DNA of 64,000 bases from Marisediminitalea oceani. GTDB taxonomy: Bacteria > Pseudomonadota > Gammaproteobacteria > Enterobacterales > Alteromonadaceae. This document shows, in pieces, positions 1 to 8,928 of the stretch. The first letter of the stretch is position 1. Each line of letters starts with the position of its first letter. Under the pieces are notes generated by a model, which was not told the DNA's origin, ran no database searches, and saw nothing but the letters and a program-made list of their open reading frames with translations. Location: positions 108,599-172,598 of the forward strand of contig NZ_RCUA01000012.1 in NCBI RefSeq assembly GCF_003731635.1, read 5' to 3'. The translations under genes were made by a program, and so were the position numbers.

Positions 1-904
1 AGGGGGTAATGGGGTTGCTACTAAGGCGTTTCCCTCTGGAATTCGCTATAACGCCAACATAACCGTGGGAAGCAGCATGAATCGCCATAGTAAGGTGTGA
101 GCGCTCGTCGGCGTATATCGTGAATTGCATTGCGGTGGGTAATGTAGTGGCTGATTGTTTTGGCTGCACGATGGTGAGCGTTAACTCAACGCCCCCGGCT
201 AACTTCACCAGCCTGGCCGGTTCGATGCGATAGCGGTGTTGGTTTTCAGCGGCAATTATCTCACTGCTTACCGGGATCACTGATTTCAGCACATGGTAGA
301 GATGAACGTTGGTAACCAGTGATATCACTTGCTCTTCATCCAGAGAAGGGAGCGCCTGATACTGTTTTAACAGGTTAATGACATAATCAAGCGCCCTTTG
401 CACTGACCAGCCAAGCGAATCTTGTAACTGATATAAACTCTCGTTGCTGAGTATACTTACTTGTTGCTGGATATGTTCCCTGAGTTTGTCGGCAAAAACA
501 GGCTTTGGCGCGTTAGGATGTTGCCTCAGAGCTTCGTGAAATAAACGATAATGACTATAAGATACGCCATTTTTTTCACTATCCAGCAAAGTGAGTAAAA
601 CCTGATGCTGATTTAATATGGAAAGCAAAGCAACCCGGTTAAATAGTGTCTGGCTATTGATTGTGTCAGCTGGCAAATTCGTGGCAAGCGCCACAAGTTG
701 CTGGTTAAAAGCCGTATTGTTTAACAGGCTGATTGCTGCACTCTCGCTGGAGAGTTCACTTTCTGTTAAAGCCGCTGGGGTAGGTGCGTTATTGCCGGCT
801 GCCAGGCTACTCTGCGTCATACTGGCAAACACAAATAAGTAGAAAAGCGCCAGAATAAGCCAGGTTTTGATGTGGTTTAAGGTACAACACGCTAACGTTA
901 ACAC
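1..904 (-). CDS. Secreted alpha/beta-hydrolase-like protein, N-terminal part (runs off window)
   Basis: An open frame on the minus strand begins with GTG at 904-902, preceded by an AGGAG-type ribosome-binding site at 911-917, and continues without a stop to the window edge (301 codons visible). The N-terminus has one hydrophobic segment around residues 13-35 that looks like a signal peptide. A charged, helical, proline-poor region of about 190 residues follows. The last visible part (ADERSHLTMAIHAASHGYVG, then SRGKR) resembles the start of the alpha/beta-hydrolase fold in CocE/NonD or X-Pro dipeptidyl-peptidase (S15) enzymes, where an aGY-V-V-N-RG segment precedes the catalytic core. The catalytic triad would lie beyond the window, so the family is inferred. 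The gene is divergent from the CadC-like regulator, which may control it. Confidence 0.6.
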   Translation of the reverse strand, partial: MLTLACCTLNHIKTWLILALFYLFVFASMTQSSLAAGNNAPTPAALTESELSSESAAISLLNNTAFNQQLVALATNLPADTINSQTLFNRVALLSILNQHQVLLTLLDSEKNGVSYSHYRLFHEALRQHPNAPKPVFADKLREHIQQQVSILSNESLYQLQDSLGWSVQRALDYVINLLKQYQALPSLDEEQVISLVTNVHLYHVLKSVIPVSSEIIAAENQHRYRIEPARLVKLAGGVELTLTIVQPKQSATTLPTAMQFTIYADERSHLTMAIHAASHGYVGVIANSRGKRLSSNPITP

Positions 905-1061
905 GTCGATCTCCTTTAGTTCAGGTACCGTTATTTGATGGGTAACAGCCTAAATAAAAAGGGAAAAAACGCATGACCAAACGATGATTTTTGATGATTT
1001 ATAATGATCCGATGCAAACCAACGTGGTATTTTTAGCCAAACAGTGAAGCAGGGCACTCTC
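905..1061. promoter_or_regulatory. Divergent intergenic region: hydrolase / CadC-like regulator
   Basis: About 155 bp separate the two divergent start codons and must hold both promoters. It is AT-rich around 940-1010, with several runs of A and T. I see no strong palindrome. The assignment rests on position only. Confidence 0.4.
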
Positions 1062-3125
1062 ATGCGCTGGCAAATAGCCAATTATCAGTTTTGTGAACAG
1101 CAGCAGACGCTCTCTTCGTCTTCTGAGATGTTGCAGCTTGAACCTTTGATGGTAGAGCTGTTGGCTTATTTTTGTCGGCACCCCAATGAAATCATTAGTG
1201 TTGATCAACTGATTGACCAGGTCTGGCAGGGCCGGGTTGTCACCGACAATGCGGTTAGCCGACTGATCACCAAATTGCGCCGCGCCTTTGCAGACGATGT
1301 CAGACAACCTAAGTTTATTGCGACATTTCCTAAGAAGGGCTACAAGTTTGTGGCCCCGGTAGCGAGGATTGATGAATATGATGCTCAATCTTTAATGCCT
1401 GATGGCGCGCAGGTGACGCGACCTGAGACCGACGAAAAGACTGCTGAGGCCGGTTGGTCCTTTCTGAAACTTCCCTTTATTGCCGTGCTTCTCGTTGTAA
1501 TCTTGGTAATGGTCTTCTGGCAAGTGTGGCAAGCGCCGCAACCGTCAGCAAGGTTTGCCCGCGCGCTCACTTCTATGGATGGTAATGAAGTCTTTCCGTC
1601 GTTTAGCGCTGATGGGCGTCGAATGGCGTTTATGTCGGTTAAGGCACAGCGTTTACGGCTGATGATCAAAGACTTACACAACGGTAATAGCACTGAAATA
1701 AACCACCCCGATGGGTTGAATACCGGGCCAGGTGATTGGAGCAAACAGGGTGACAAGCTGGTTTACCTCGCCGCATCAGCACAGCGGTGTGAATACTATA
1801 TCGTTGAGATAAAAGGTTTAATCATAGGTGAGCCGCGACTTATCCACCGTTGTCCGGCCGGCAGTTACGGTAAAGTCTTGTTTACCCATAATGATCAGCG
1901 AGTGGTGTTCAGTGAGAATGCTGGTCCGGGAACGCCTTACTCTATCTATGAGCTGGATTTAACAACCCAAAGTAAACGTCGCCTAAATCAGCCGGACCTT
2001 TATTTATCTGGCAACAGCCAGTTTGATTTGCACCCCCATAATGATAAGTTGCTTATTTCCTCGCCAGATAAGCAACAATGGGAGGGCTTTTATGCGCTGG
2101 ATTTAACAACCAACAAACTCGATCTGTTATTTAAACAGGATGCTTATATCTGTTGTGGCATTTGGGATCATGCGGGAGAGAATGTCATCCTCATGGGGGA
2201 ACATCCTGCTTATCAATTACTTAGTTATGATTTAGCGGGAAACAATAAGCAGGTTATCTTTTCAGGCAGTCGCCGCATAAGTTTACCCCGCCGGTTTAAC
2301 AATGGAGCTGACTACGTATTTTTGTCTGGCGATAAGCACACGGACATTCAAATTCTTGATTTAGAGAGTGGTGAAGTGGGCAGTATTGCTAACGATACGG
2401 TCGATGAGCTGCTGGCGACATTCTCTACTAATCATCAGGTCATCGGCTACATTAGTATGGCTTCTGGTAAAGAGCAGGTCTGGAAATACGATCTGGCCTC
2501 GGGAGAACGCAGAAAAATCACCGCGTTTACCGACAGTCGCCATTACCTGGATTTACACTGGTCTCCGGACGACCGCTATATAGCCGGGCTTACCTTTAAC
2601 GAGTTGCACTTGATTGACTCTACTACCGGCGAGATATCCATTGTTGATTTTCCGCAAACTGAAATTCGCGGTGTGTCGTTTAAATCTGCATCTGAGCTGA
2701 GCTTCAGTGCTAAAGAAGGCGAGCGCTGGCGCGTTTATACCTATCATCTTATCACCCACGCAATTACGGCAGAAGCGCCGACATGGTCGTACATTCAATA
2801 CAGCGCCAACGAGCAAAATACATTATGGTATTCGGTCGATAACCGGCTTTTTTATTCCAATGCGCGTATTGAATTAAGCCGTTCGGAAATACCTGGATCT
2901 GCGCTGCTTAACGGCAGGCAGTGGAACCTACGAAAGCGAGGTGAGCAGTGGTTTTGGTATAGCCGCAAAGACGAAGGCCAGATCTACAGGTACGATGGAC
3001 TTACCAACGAGCTGGAAGTACTGGTTGGATCTCAAACAGGTCATTTTGATATTCAGCATGGTGCTTTGCTGTATACAACAAGTAGTGAAGCACAAACTAA
3101 CCTGTTCAGAACGGTTGGCGAGTAA
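1062..3125 (+). CDS. CadC-like membrane-anchored winged-helix regulator with a periplasmic beta-propeller
   Basis: The N-terminal ~100 residues form an OmpR/PhoB-type winged-helix DNA-binding domain as in CadC/ToxR regulators, including DQLIDQVWQGRVVTDNAVSR and FPKKGYKFVAPV. One transmembrane helix follows at about residues 135-157. The remaining ~530 residues contain repeated blades such as FSADGRRMAF, WSKQGDKLVY and WSPDDRYIAG, which look like TolB/PD40 beta-propeller repeats placed in the periplasm. Proteins of this plan bind DNA from the membrane and sense an extracytoplasmic signal. ATG 1062 is preferred over GTG 1044 because AGGG lies at suitable spacing and the winged-helix start fits. 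The gene is divergent from the hydrolase at 1-904, its likeliest target by position. The ligand is unknown. Confidence 0.85.
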   Translation: MRWQIANYQFCEQQQTLSSSSEMLQLEPLMVELLAYFCRHPNEIISVDQLIDQVWQGRVVTDNAVSRLITKLRRAFADDVRQPKFIATFPKKGYKFVAPVARIDEYDAQSLMPDGAQVTRPETDEKTAEAGWSFLKLPFIAVLLVVILVMVFWQVWQAPQPSARFARALTSMDGNEVFPSFSADGRRMAFMSVKAQRLRLMIKDLHNGNSTEINHPDGLNTGPGDWSKQGDKLVYLAASAQRCEYYIVEIKGLIIGEPRLIHRCPAGSYGKVLFTHNDQRVVFSENAGPGTPYSIYELDLTTQSKRRLNQPDLYLSGNSQFDLHPHNDKLLISSPDKQQWEGFYALDLTTNKLDLLFKQDAYICCGIWDHAGENVILMGEHPAYQLLSYDLAGNNKQVIFSGSRRISLPRRFNNGADYVFLSGDKHTDIQILDLESGEVGSIANDTVDELLATFSTNHQVIGYISMASGKEQVWKYDLASGERRKITAFTDSRHYLDLHWSPDDRYIAGLTFNELHLIDSTTGEISIVDFPQTEIRGVSFKSASELSFSAKEGERWRVYTYHLITHAITAEAPTWSYIQYSANEQNTLWYSVDNRLFYSNARIELSRSEIPGSALLNGRQWNLRKRGEQWFWYSRKDEGQIYRYDGLTNELEVLVGSQTGHFDIQHGALLYTTSSEAQTNLFRTVGE

Positions 3126-3177
3126 GCTGTTGGTTCATGTCAGTCTGATGTAATCGGCATTTTAACCTTCAGCGCTC

Positions 3178-3213
3178 AACAAAAACAAAGCCGGAGGAAC
3201 AATTCTCCGGCTT
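3178..3213 (-). terminator. Terminator of srkA
   Basis: A hairpin with arms AAGCCGGAG (3188-3196) and CTCCGGCTT (3205-3213) and an 8-nt loop. Read on the minus strand it is followed by a T-rich tract, so it suits transcription arriving from srkA. Confidence 0.7.
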
Positions 3214-3226
3214 GTTGGTGGTGTGC

Positions 3227-4201
3227 TTAGTATGGCACCAAAGATAATGGCGGCTCCTGCAATGTAGCAAACTGCTCTTTCAGTGCCAGGATTTGCTGCT
3301 CCCAGTAGCGCTGTTCGGCAAACCAGGGAAAGGCTCGTGGGAACGCTGGGTCTTCCCACCGGTCAGACAGCCACGCCATGTAATGCACCATTCGCATGGC
3401 CCGCAATGGCTCCAACAATGCCAGTTCCTTACTGTCGAACTCACAGAACTCCTCGTAAGATTCTATTAGTGTTTCAAGCTGCATCTGCTGCTGCGCGCGG
3501 TCGCCGTTGAGCATCATCCATAAGTCCTGAACCGCCGGACCCATGCGACTGTCATCCAGGTCGACAAACATCGGACCGTCACGCCACAGAATATTTCCGG
3601 CGTGGCAATCGCCGTGCAGACGAATCAGTTTACCCGGTTGATATAACTCTTTGGTGAGCTCAATAACCTGATCGAGAATGGTGAAAAAAGCGGTATGCAG
3701 TGATTCCGGTAACAGTTTACTGTTGGCCAGTTTTTGCCGTGGAATAGTTAGATAGCTTTCAATATCCATGGTCGGACGGTGCGTGAAAGGCGCACTGCTT
3801 GCTACCTTATGCATGCGGCCAATAAACCGGCCCATCCACTCCAGATGATCGAGATTATCCAGTTCAAACTGACGGCCGCCTACAGAGTTGAATAGTGCAA
3901 AGCGATATTGCTCAGCAAAATGCAGTGTTTCGCCCTGATGGACAAGGGGGGCAACCACCGGGATTTCAGCATCGGCAAGCGCCTGGCTGAAGGCATGCTC
4001 TTCCAGAATCTGTTCGTTACTCCATCGCTGGGGGCGATAGAACTTCACTACATAGCGCTTTTGTTCATCACTTAAAAACTGGTAGACGCGGTTTTCGTAA
4101 CTGTTAAGCGCTAAGAGTCCTGATTGAGGAAAAATGCCGCACTGTTCCAGTGCGGCAAGGATCATATCGGGTGACAGTTCGGCAAAGGTAAAGTCACTCA
4201 C
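3227..4201 (-). CDS. srkA: Stress response kinase A (YihE/RdoA family)
   Basis: 324 residues that follow E. coli SrkA/YihE almost along the whole length. This family is a cytoplasmic aminoglycoside-phosphotransferase-fold Ser/Thr kinase which in E. coli protects against death pathways after envelope or oxidative stress. Visible landmarks are LNSYENRVYQF near the N-terminus, KFYRPQRW (ATP-site lysine region), the catalytic loop LHGDCHAGNILWRDGP, and the metal-binding FVDLDDSRMGPAVQDLWM. The gene lies 12 bp downstream of ccoG on the same strand and probably shares its transcript; a clear terminator follows it. Confidence 0.93.
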   Translation of the reverse strand: MSDFTFAELSPDMILAALEQCGIFPQSGLLALNSYENRVYQFLSDEQKRYVVKFYRPQRWSNEQILEEHAFSQALADAEIPVVAPLVHQGETLHFAEQYRFALFNSVGGRQFELDNLDHLEWMGRFIGRMHKVASSAPFTHRPTMDIESYLTIPRQKLANSKLLPESLHTAFFTILDQVIELTKELYQPGKLIRLHGDCHAGNILWRDGPMFVDLDDSRMGPAVQDLWMMLNGDRAQQQMQLETLIESYEEFCEFDSKELALLEPLRAMRMVHYMAWLSDRWEDPAFPRAFPWFAEQRYWEQQILALKEQFATLQEPPLSLVPY

Positions 4202-4213
4202 ATTAAGGCCTGT

Positions 4214-5647
4214 TTATCGATAAAGGAATTTCGATGGCTCGCTAACCTCTACAACAGTACCGTCTGCTTCGGTGGTGGAAACATTAAAGTATATTTCGGT
4301 AACCCGGCCAGACAGATTATAGGGGTCAGTTGCGACTGATACAGGCAGGCTGTATACCTCGCCGCCACCCACGGTAACAACTTGTTCGCCAATGTACTCG
4401 TATTCCGCCAAACCTTCTACCTTAATTGTATAAGTGTGCTCAGTTTGTGATTTATTGAGGACTTTAAGGGTGTACACATTCTCAATGTCGCCGTTCATAT
4501 TCTCGCGATACAGTGAGTTACGGTCGCGAATAATATCCACTTCCAGAGGTACTCTCGTTACAATATCTGCAACCAGCAGACCGCACATTACCAGCAGTAC
4601 CACCAGGTAGCCCACCAGTTTAGGGCGAACGATATGGGTGGTCCCGCCAGCCAGTTCGTGCTCTGAGGTAAAACTGATAAGCCCTTTGGGATAATTCATT
4701 TTTTCCATTACGCCGTTACAAGCATCCACACAGGCACCACAGTTGATGCACTCATATTGCAAGCCGTTACGGATATCGATACCGGTAGGGCAAACCTGCA
4801 CACACAGGTTACAGTCGATACATTCACCGAGGCCCTTGTCGGCTAAATCTTCATGGGCCAGTTTACGCGAACGCGGGCCACGCTGCTCACCGCGGCTGGC
4901 ATCATAAGAAACGGTAAAGGTATCTTTATCAAACATCGCTGACTGGAAGCGGGCGTATGGACACATGTGGGTACACATGATTTCGCGCATCCAGCCCGCG
5001 TTAGCATAGGTACACACGGTAAAGAAGATAATTGAGAAGCCGGCCCAGAAACTGGTATTAAAAGTGAAAAAGTCAACGTACAACTGAGCTACCGGTGTGA
5101 AGTAGCCAACAAAGGTCATCGCTGTGAGCAATGCAACCAGAACCCAGGCGGTATGCTTGGCTGCTTTGCGCCAGAACTTATCGAAGTCCATTGGGCGTTC
5201 GTCCAGCTTAATGCGCTTGTTGCGGTTACCTTCGAAGAATTCTTCAAACCACACGTAGATGTAAGTCCAGGTAGTTTGCGGGCACATAAAGCCACACCAA
5301 ACCCGGCCTGCAAAGGTCGTTACAAAAAACAGAGCGAAGGCAGACACAATAAAGATATAGGCCAGCAGCGTCAGATCCTGTGGCCACAGGGTCAGTGAAA
5401 AAATCGTAAAACGCTGATCCACAATATTCAGCAGCACAGCCTGATGGCCGTCATACTGGATCCAGGGGATGGCAACGAATAAGGCAATAAAAAAGAAGCC
5501 GAAGAATCGACGGAAGTTTTCCAGCGGGCCTTTAACCGACCGCACATAGATTCGGTCGCGCGCCGTATAGCGTTTTGACTCGTCGAGTTTTTCGGGTTTG
5601 TGAACTTTTACCGGAGTAACATTTTTCACCGGGATCTGGTCGTTCAT
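4214..5647 (-). CDS. ccoG: Cytochrome c oxidase accessory protein CcoG (RdxA/FixG family)
   Basis: A membrane-bound polyferredoxin of about 477 residues needed for assembly of cbb3-type oxidases, where it is thought to act in copper reduction. Several transmembrane helices occur in the N-terminal half, with WCGFMCPQTTW and CTHMCPYARF between them. Two 4Fe-4S motifs follow (CIDCNLCVQVCP and CINCGACVDAC), then another helix and a C-terminal Ig-like periplasmic domain (FixG_C). ATG 5647 is chosen over ATG 5674 because AAGG lies 8 nt upstream of it. A near-consensus FNR-type box lies 67 bp upstream, suggesting induction at low oxygen. The cbb3 oxidase genes are not in this window. Confidence 0.93.
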   Translation of the reverse strand: MNDQIPVKNVTPVKVHKPEKLDESKRYTARDRIYVRSVKGPLENFRRFFGFFFIALFVAIPWIQYDGHQAVLLNIVDQRFTIFSLTLWPQDLTLLAYIFIVSAFALFFVTTFAGRVWCGFMCPQTTWTYIYVWFEEFFEGNRNKRIKLDERPMDFDKFWRKAAKHTAWVLVALLTAMTFVGYFTPVAQLYVDFFTFNTSFWAGFSIIFFTVCTYANAGWMREIMCTHMCPYARFQSAMFDKDTFTVSYDASRGEQRGPRSRKLAHEDLADKGLGECIDCNLCVQVCPTGIDIRNGLQYECINCGACVDACNGVMEKMNYPKGLISFTSEHELAGGTTHIVRPKLVGYLVVLLVMCGLLVADIVTRVPLEVDIIRDRNSLYRENMNGDIENVYTLKVLNKSQTEHTYTIKVEGLAEYEYIGEQVVTVGGGEVYSLPVSVATDPYNLSGRVTEIYFNVSTTEADGTVVEVSEPSKFLYR

Positions 5648-5713
5648 GGGACTACCTTCACTGAAGCTAAACATGATTACGGCAGCAGTATACCTGTCAT
5701 ATATTAATTTTAC

Positions 5714-5727
5714 TTAATATAGATCAA
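5714..5727 (-). promoter_or_regulatory. FNR/Anr-type binding site upstream of ccoG
   Basis: Read on the minus strand the site is TTGATCTATATTAA, matching the FNR consensus TTGAT-N4-ATCAA at 9 of 10 conserved positions. It ends 67 bp before the chosen ccoG start. FNR control of ccoG-type genes is common, so the position makes sense; binding is inferred. Confidence 0.6.
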
Positions 5728-5932
5728 TCGCAGTCTGATTCGCCGCAGCTACAGTGTAACGTATTTTTTAGGTGTACACACTTGGTGCCTGGGCAGCGAC
5801 AAACGGGTCAGGCGAAAAAATGAACTATCCAGTACAGCTATAACACTTAATAACTACGTATAAAACACGTACCTTATTAAATGGTTAGACGTGGGATAAA
5901 CTTGGCTCACTAGTTTGGGAGAAGTATAAAGC

Positions 5933-6307
5933 ATGTTTCGTTCAATCGCTGTCATCATTGAAATCGCTATTTTGGTAGTGGTATTACAGCTACCGTTTGT
6001 TCAGTATTTATTTTCTGACGTTCAGGCTACGCTGAGTGACTGGATGGAAGAGATCGCTACGCGTGAAGAGCGCCAGCAGCTGGCTGAAATTAAAGACAGT
6101 CTGGCAGTGCAGTATTCGGCAATGCGTCCTTATCAGAAAGATTATCTCGATACGGTACTGTCCTCACGAGTCAGAACGCTGCAATTCTATGATGCTTATT
6201 GTGAAAATACAGACAGAAATCCTTACATCCACGGCGTGACGCTTCACACGTTTTGCTCTGAGATTCGCCGTTCACCGGTGTTGAATACCGACACGCAAAA
6301 TAGCTGA
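5933..6307 (+). CDS. Small membrane-anchored protein of unknown function
   Basis: 124 residues, preceded by a GGAGAAG ribosome-binding site. The N-terminus (residues 4-24) is a single hydrophobic helix, probably a signal anchor, followed by an amphipathic helical stretch rich in Glu, Arg and Gln (WMEEIATREERQQLAEIKDS), then a region with two cysteines (YCEN and TFCSEI) that could form a disulfide if it is periplasmic. I do not recognise the family. It stands alone between ccoG (divergent) and the DUF3016 gene, and a weak terminator-like hairpin follows it. Confidence 0.6.
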   Translation: MFRSIAVIIEIAILVVVLQLPFVQYLFSDVQATLSDWMEEIATREERQQLAEIKDSLAVQYSAMRPYQKDYLDTVLSSRVRTLQFYDAYCENTDRNPYIHGVTLHTFCSEIRRSPVLNTDTQNS

Positions 6308-6359
6308 TTGCTCCTGTTCATCCCCGGTTCAGGTGAAGACTGATAGGCTCAAAGATACG

Positions 6360-6388
6360 ATAAACCGTTAAACTTTTTGGCGGTTTAT
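6360..6388 (+). terminator. Weak hairpin after the small membrane protein
   Basis: Arms ATAAACCG (6360-6367) and CGGTTTAT (6381-6388) with a 13-nt loop, followed by TTGTTCT. It could end transcription of the preceding gene, but the large loop makes it weak. Confidence 0.35.
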
Positions 6389-6455
6389 TGTTCTAATAGT
6401 TAACTGAGTACGTATATACTCTGACTTCGAATCACACCTTCGGGGGGACCCTACA

Positions 6456-6992
6456 ATGCGAAATATAAAAGCGTCGTGGCTATTGGTACCTGCGCTCATG
6501 GTATTTTCTGGCGCCACTCTGGCCCAAAAAAGCACTGCTGAAGCGGCAGAGACGAAAGTCGAAATTACCTGGCAAGACCCCAAGTCATATACCGATGTCA
6601 GACCAAGTAACGAATCGCGCAAAAGTTTTCGTAACCGCGTATTTAAGTCGCTGGATGAATACTTTAATAAACTGGCTGAAGCCTTACCGGAAGGTCAGAC
6701 ACTTGAGGTAACTGTTACCGATCTGGATTTAGCCGGGGAAGTCTGGCCAACCATGCGCGCGGGAGCTTTCGATATCCGTATTATCGATACAGTGTATATC
6801 CCGCGGATGGAGTTTAGTTACCAACTGAAAGAAGGCGACAAAGTGGTGAAGTCTGCTGATGTAAAGATAAAAGAAATGGCTTTTATGAACCGTATAAGCC
6901 GCGCTCGCAGCAGTGATCAGTTCCGCTATGAAAAAGACATGATCAAACGTTGGTTTGATGATGAATTTGAAGATACTATCGCGAAAAACTAA
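6456..6992 (+). CDS. DUF3016 family periplasmic protein
   Basis: 178 residues with a signal peptide (residues 1-23, ending GATLAQ). The mature part carries the DUF3016 signature: WQDPKSYTDVRPSNESRKSF, then EYFNKLAEALPEGQTLEVTV and TDLDLAGEVWP. The family is common in Alteromonadales and other marine Gammaproteobacteria and has no established function. The GGGGGA tract upstream of the ATG serves as a ribosome-binding site. It appears monocistronic, closed by a strong terminator shared with the convergent acyl-CoA dehydrogenase gene. Confidence 0.85.
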   Translation: MRNIKASWLLVPALMVFSGATLAQKSTAEAAETKVEITWQDPKSYTDVRPSNESRKSFRNRVFKSLDEYFNKLAEALPEGQTLEVTVTDLDLAGEVWPTMRAGAFDIRIIDTVYIPRMEFSYQLKEGDKVVKSADVKIKEMAFMNRISRARSSDQFRYEKDMIKRWFDDEFEDTIAKN

Positions 6993-6997
6993 TTGTT

Positions 6998-7026
6998 AAA
7001 AAAGGCCGCTTGTAGCGGCCTTTTTT
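6998..7026. terminator. Strong bidirectional terminator
   Basis: Perfect 7-bp stem GGCCGCT/AGCGGCC (7004-7010 and 7014-7020) with a TGT loop, preceded by six A and followed by six T. It works on either strand for the two convergent genes. Confidence 0.92.
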
Positions 7027-7043
7027 ACGGGTCTCAATCCGGC

Positions 7044-8804
7044 TTACAGATAATCAAACTCACTGCCCACAACGGCCAGTAAGGTGTCTGCAGATTCTAA
7101 CAGCGCAGCTTTATGGGCGGCGGTACGCGGCAGCAGCCGTTGCATGTAGAAATCACAGGTTTTTTGTTTGCCAGCGGCCAGCACCGGGTTATCGCCCTGT
7201 GCCGCACAATCTGCCATGGAATACCATAAAACGCCAAGCAGGCTGTAACCCGTGTATGCCAGATAATCACAAGCGCCACCGGCAGCATCCACCGCCGAAA
7301 AGGCTTTTACCTGTAACGAAGTCTGATACCACTCGTCCAGTAAGGCCGCAGCGTATTGCCGGGCTTCGCCGCTGGCCATGCTGGCTACTAATTCTGCAAA
7401 AGCGTTACGAGTCGCACCCAGCATGTCGCCCCGGTCGCGGGTCAGTTTGCGACCAATCAGGTCGAGTGACTGAATACCATTGGTGCCCTCGTAGAGCATG
7501 GCAATGCGCACATCACGCATGAGCTGCTCCATGCCCCATTCGCGAATATAACCATGACCGCCGAATATCTGAATGCCCAGGCTGGTGGACTCTAAACCGG
7601 TGTCGGTCATAAAGGCTTTACAGACAGGTGTTAGAAACTGCAGGATGGCCTCGGCATTGTCATGGGCTTCACCGCTTGAGTTATGCGCTATATCCATATA
7701 TTTGGCATACAACATAGCCAGTGCCCGGTTACCTTCGGTCAATGCTTTTTGGGTGAGCAGCATCCGCGCAATGTCGGGTTGGTAGACAATTGCATCTGCT
7801 TTGTCACCCGGTTGTTGAACGCCTTGTGGTGCGCGGGATTGAAGACGTTCCCGTGCATAAGTTAATGCGCCCTGAAAAGAGGCCTCTGAAGCGCCGAGCC
7901 CCTCAAGCCCCACCTGAAAGCGGGCATCGTTCATCATGGTAAACATGCAGGCCAGACCGCAGTGCGGTTCGCCAACCAGCCAGCCTTTAGCGCCGTCGAA
8001 GTTCATGACGCAGGTGGGACTGGCTTTAATGCCCATTTTCTTTTCCAGCGCACTGGGCGCCAGGGCATTACGCTCGCCCGGATTGCCGTTGGTGTCGAGC
8101 AGGAATTTGGGTACCAGAAACAGGCTGATGCCTTTCACACCGGCTGGCGCATCCGGTAAGCGCGCCAGTACCATATGGATGATATTTTCGGTCCAGTCGT
8201 GATCGCCGGCGGTAATAAAGATCTTACTGCCGGTAATCTTGTAACTGCCGTCATCATTCGGCTCAGCTTTGGTCGATAGCAGACTCAGATCGCTGCCGGC
8301 CTGCGGTTCGGTGAGGTTCATGGTGCCGGTCCACTGGCCGCTGACCAGCTTTTCCAGATACTGTGCTTTGAGTTCATCAGAAGCATGCTTGGTGACTGCA
8401 AGCACCGCACTTTCGGTAAGCATGGTAGTTAAGCGCCAGCTAAGATTGGCCGAATTAAGCATTTCGTGTACCGGTACAGCCATTGAGTAAGGCAGCCCTT
8501 GTCCGCCATATTCAATGTCGCCAAGCATGGCATTCCAGCCGTTGTCCACATAACTTTGATAAGCTGCAGCAAAGCCATCAGGGGTTACCACCTGGTCGTT
8601 GCTTAGCTTACAACCCTGTTCGTCGCCCTCACGATTGAGCGGTGCGACTACGTCGGTGGCAAATTTACCACCTTGCTCTATCACCTCCAGTGCCAGTTCT
8701 GCATCGAATTCTTCCAGCCCTAACGATTGATAAAGCGCATCAATTTTCAGCCAATCTTTTACCAGAAAAGTAAAATCAGCGAGTGGTGGGGTGTATGCCG
8801 GCAT
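7044..8804 (-). CDS. Acyl-CoA dehydrogenase (DmdC/AcdA-like, with C-terminal extension)
   Basis: 586 residues, longer than classical ~380-residue acyl-CoA dehydrogenases and typical of the subgroup with an extra C-terminal domain, which includes 3-methylmercaptopropionyl-CoA dehydrogenase (DmdC). The FAD and substrate signatures are present: TGTMNLTEPQAGSDLSLL, KIFITAGDHDW, and IQIFGGHGYIREWGMEQLMR followed by RDVRIAMLYEGTNGIQSLDL with the catalytic Glu in the YEGTN context. It catalyses flavin-linked alpha,beta-dehydrogenation of an acyl-CoA in the cytoplasm; the true substrate cannot be read from sequence. It is monocistronic, with an AGGAGA ribosome-binding site and palindromes in its leader. 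Confidence 0.9.
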   Translation of the reverse strand: MPAYTPPLADFTFLVKDWLKIDALYQSLGLEEFDAELALEVIEQGGKFATDVVAPLNREGDEQGCKLSNDQVVTPDGFAAAYQSYVDNGWNAMLGDIEYGGQGLPYSMAVPVHEMLNSANLSWRLTTMLTESAVLAVTKHASDELKAQYLEKLVSGQWTGTMNLTEPQAGSDLSLLSTKAEPNDDGSYKITGSKIFITAGDHDWTENIIHMVLARLPDAPAGVKGISLFLVPKFLLDTNGNPGERNALAPSALEKKMGIKASPTCVMNFDGAKGWLVGEPHCGLACMFTMMNDARFQVGLEGLGASEASFQGALTYARERLQSRAPQGVQQPGDKADAIVYQPDIARMLLTQKALTEGNRALAMLYAKYMDIAHNSSGEAHDNAEAILQFLTPVCKAFMTDTGLESTSLGIQIFGGHGYIREWGMEQLMRDVRIAMLYEGTNGIQSLDLIGRKLTRDRGDMLGATRNAFAELVASMASGEARQYAAALLDEWYQTSLQVKAFSAVDAAGGACDYLAYTGYSLLGVLWYSMADCAAQGDNPVLAAGKQKTCDFYMQRLLPRTAAHKAALLESADTLLAVVGSEFDYL

Positions 8805-8820
8805 ACCATTCTCCTTTGTT

Positions 8821-8864
8821 CAATCAGGTCTGATTGTGTGGTGGTGTTACCATACAACGCCTGT
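8821..8864 (-). promoter_or_regulatory. Two short palindromes upstream of the acyl-CoA dehydrogenase gene
   Basis: CAATCAG-GT-CTGATTG (8821-8836) and CATACA-ACGCC-TGTATG (near 8851-8867) lie in the leader within about 65 bp of the start codon. They could be operators for a fatty-acid-responsive repressor, but neither matches a consensus I know. Confidence 0.3.
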
Positions 8865-8928
8865 ATGAAAAGCAAAATCACAGTGTGTTATTAACTTGAG
8901 CCAGCGCAATAAAGCAACAACCTGCTGG

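Noticed and set aside
618..842. Plus-strand open frame of 74 codons
   Set aside because: It lies antisense within the secreted hydrolase gene, which has a ribosome-binding site and a signal peptide.
999..1388. Minus-strand open frame overlapping the regulator
   Set aside because: It is antisense to the conserved winged-helix domain and has no recognisable protein features.
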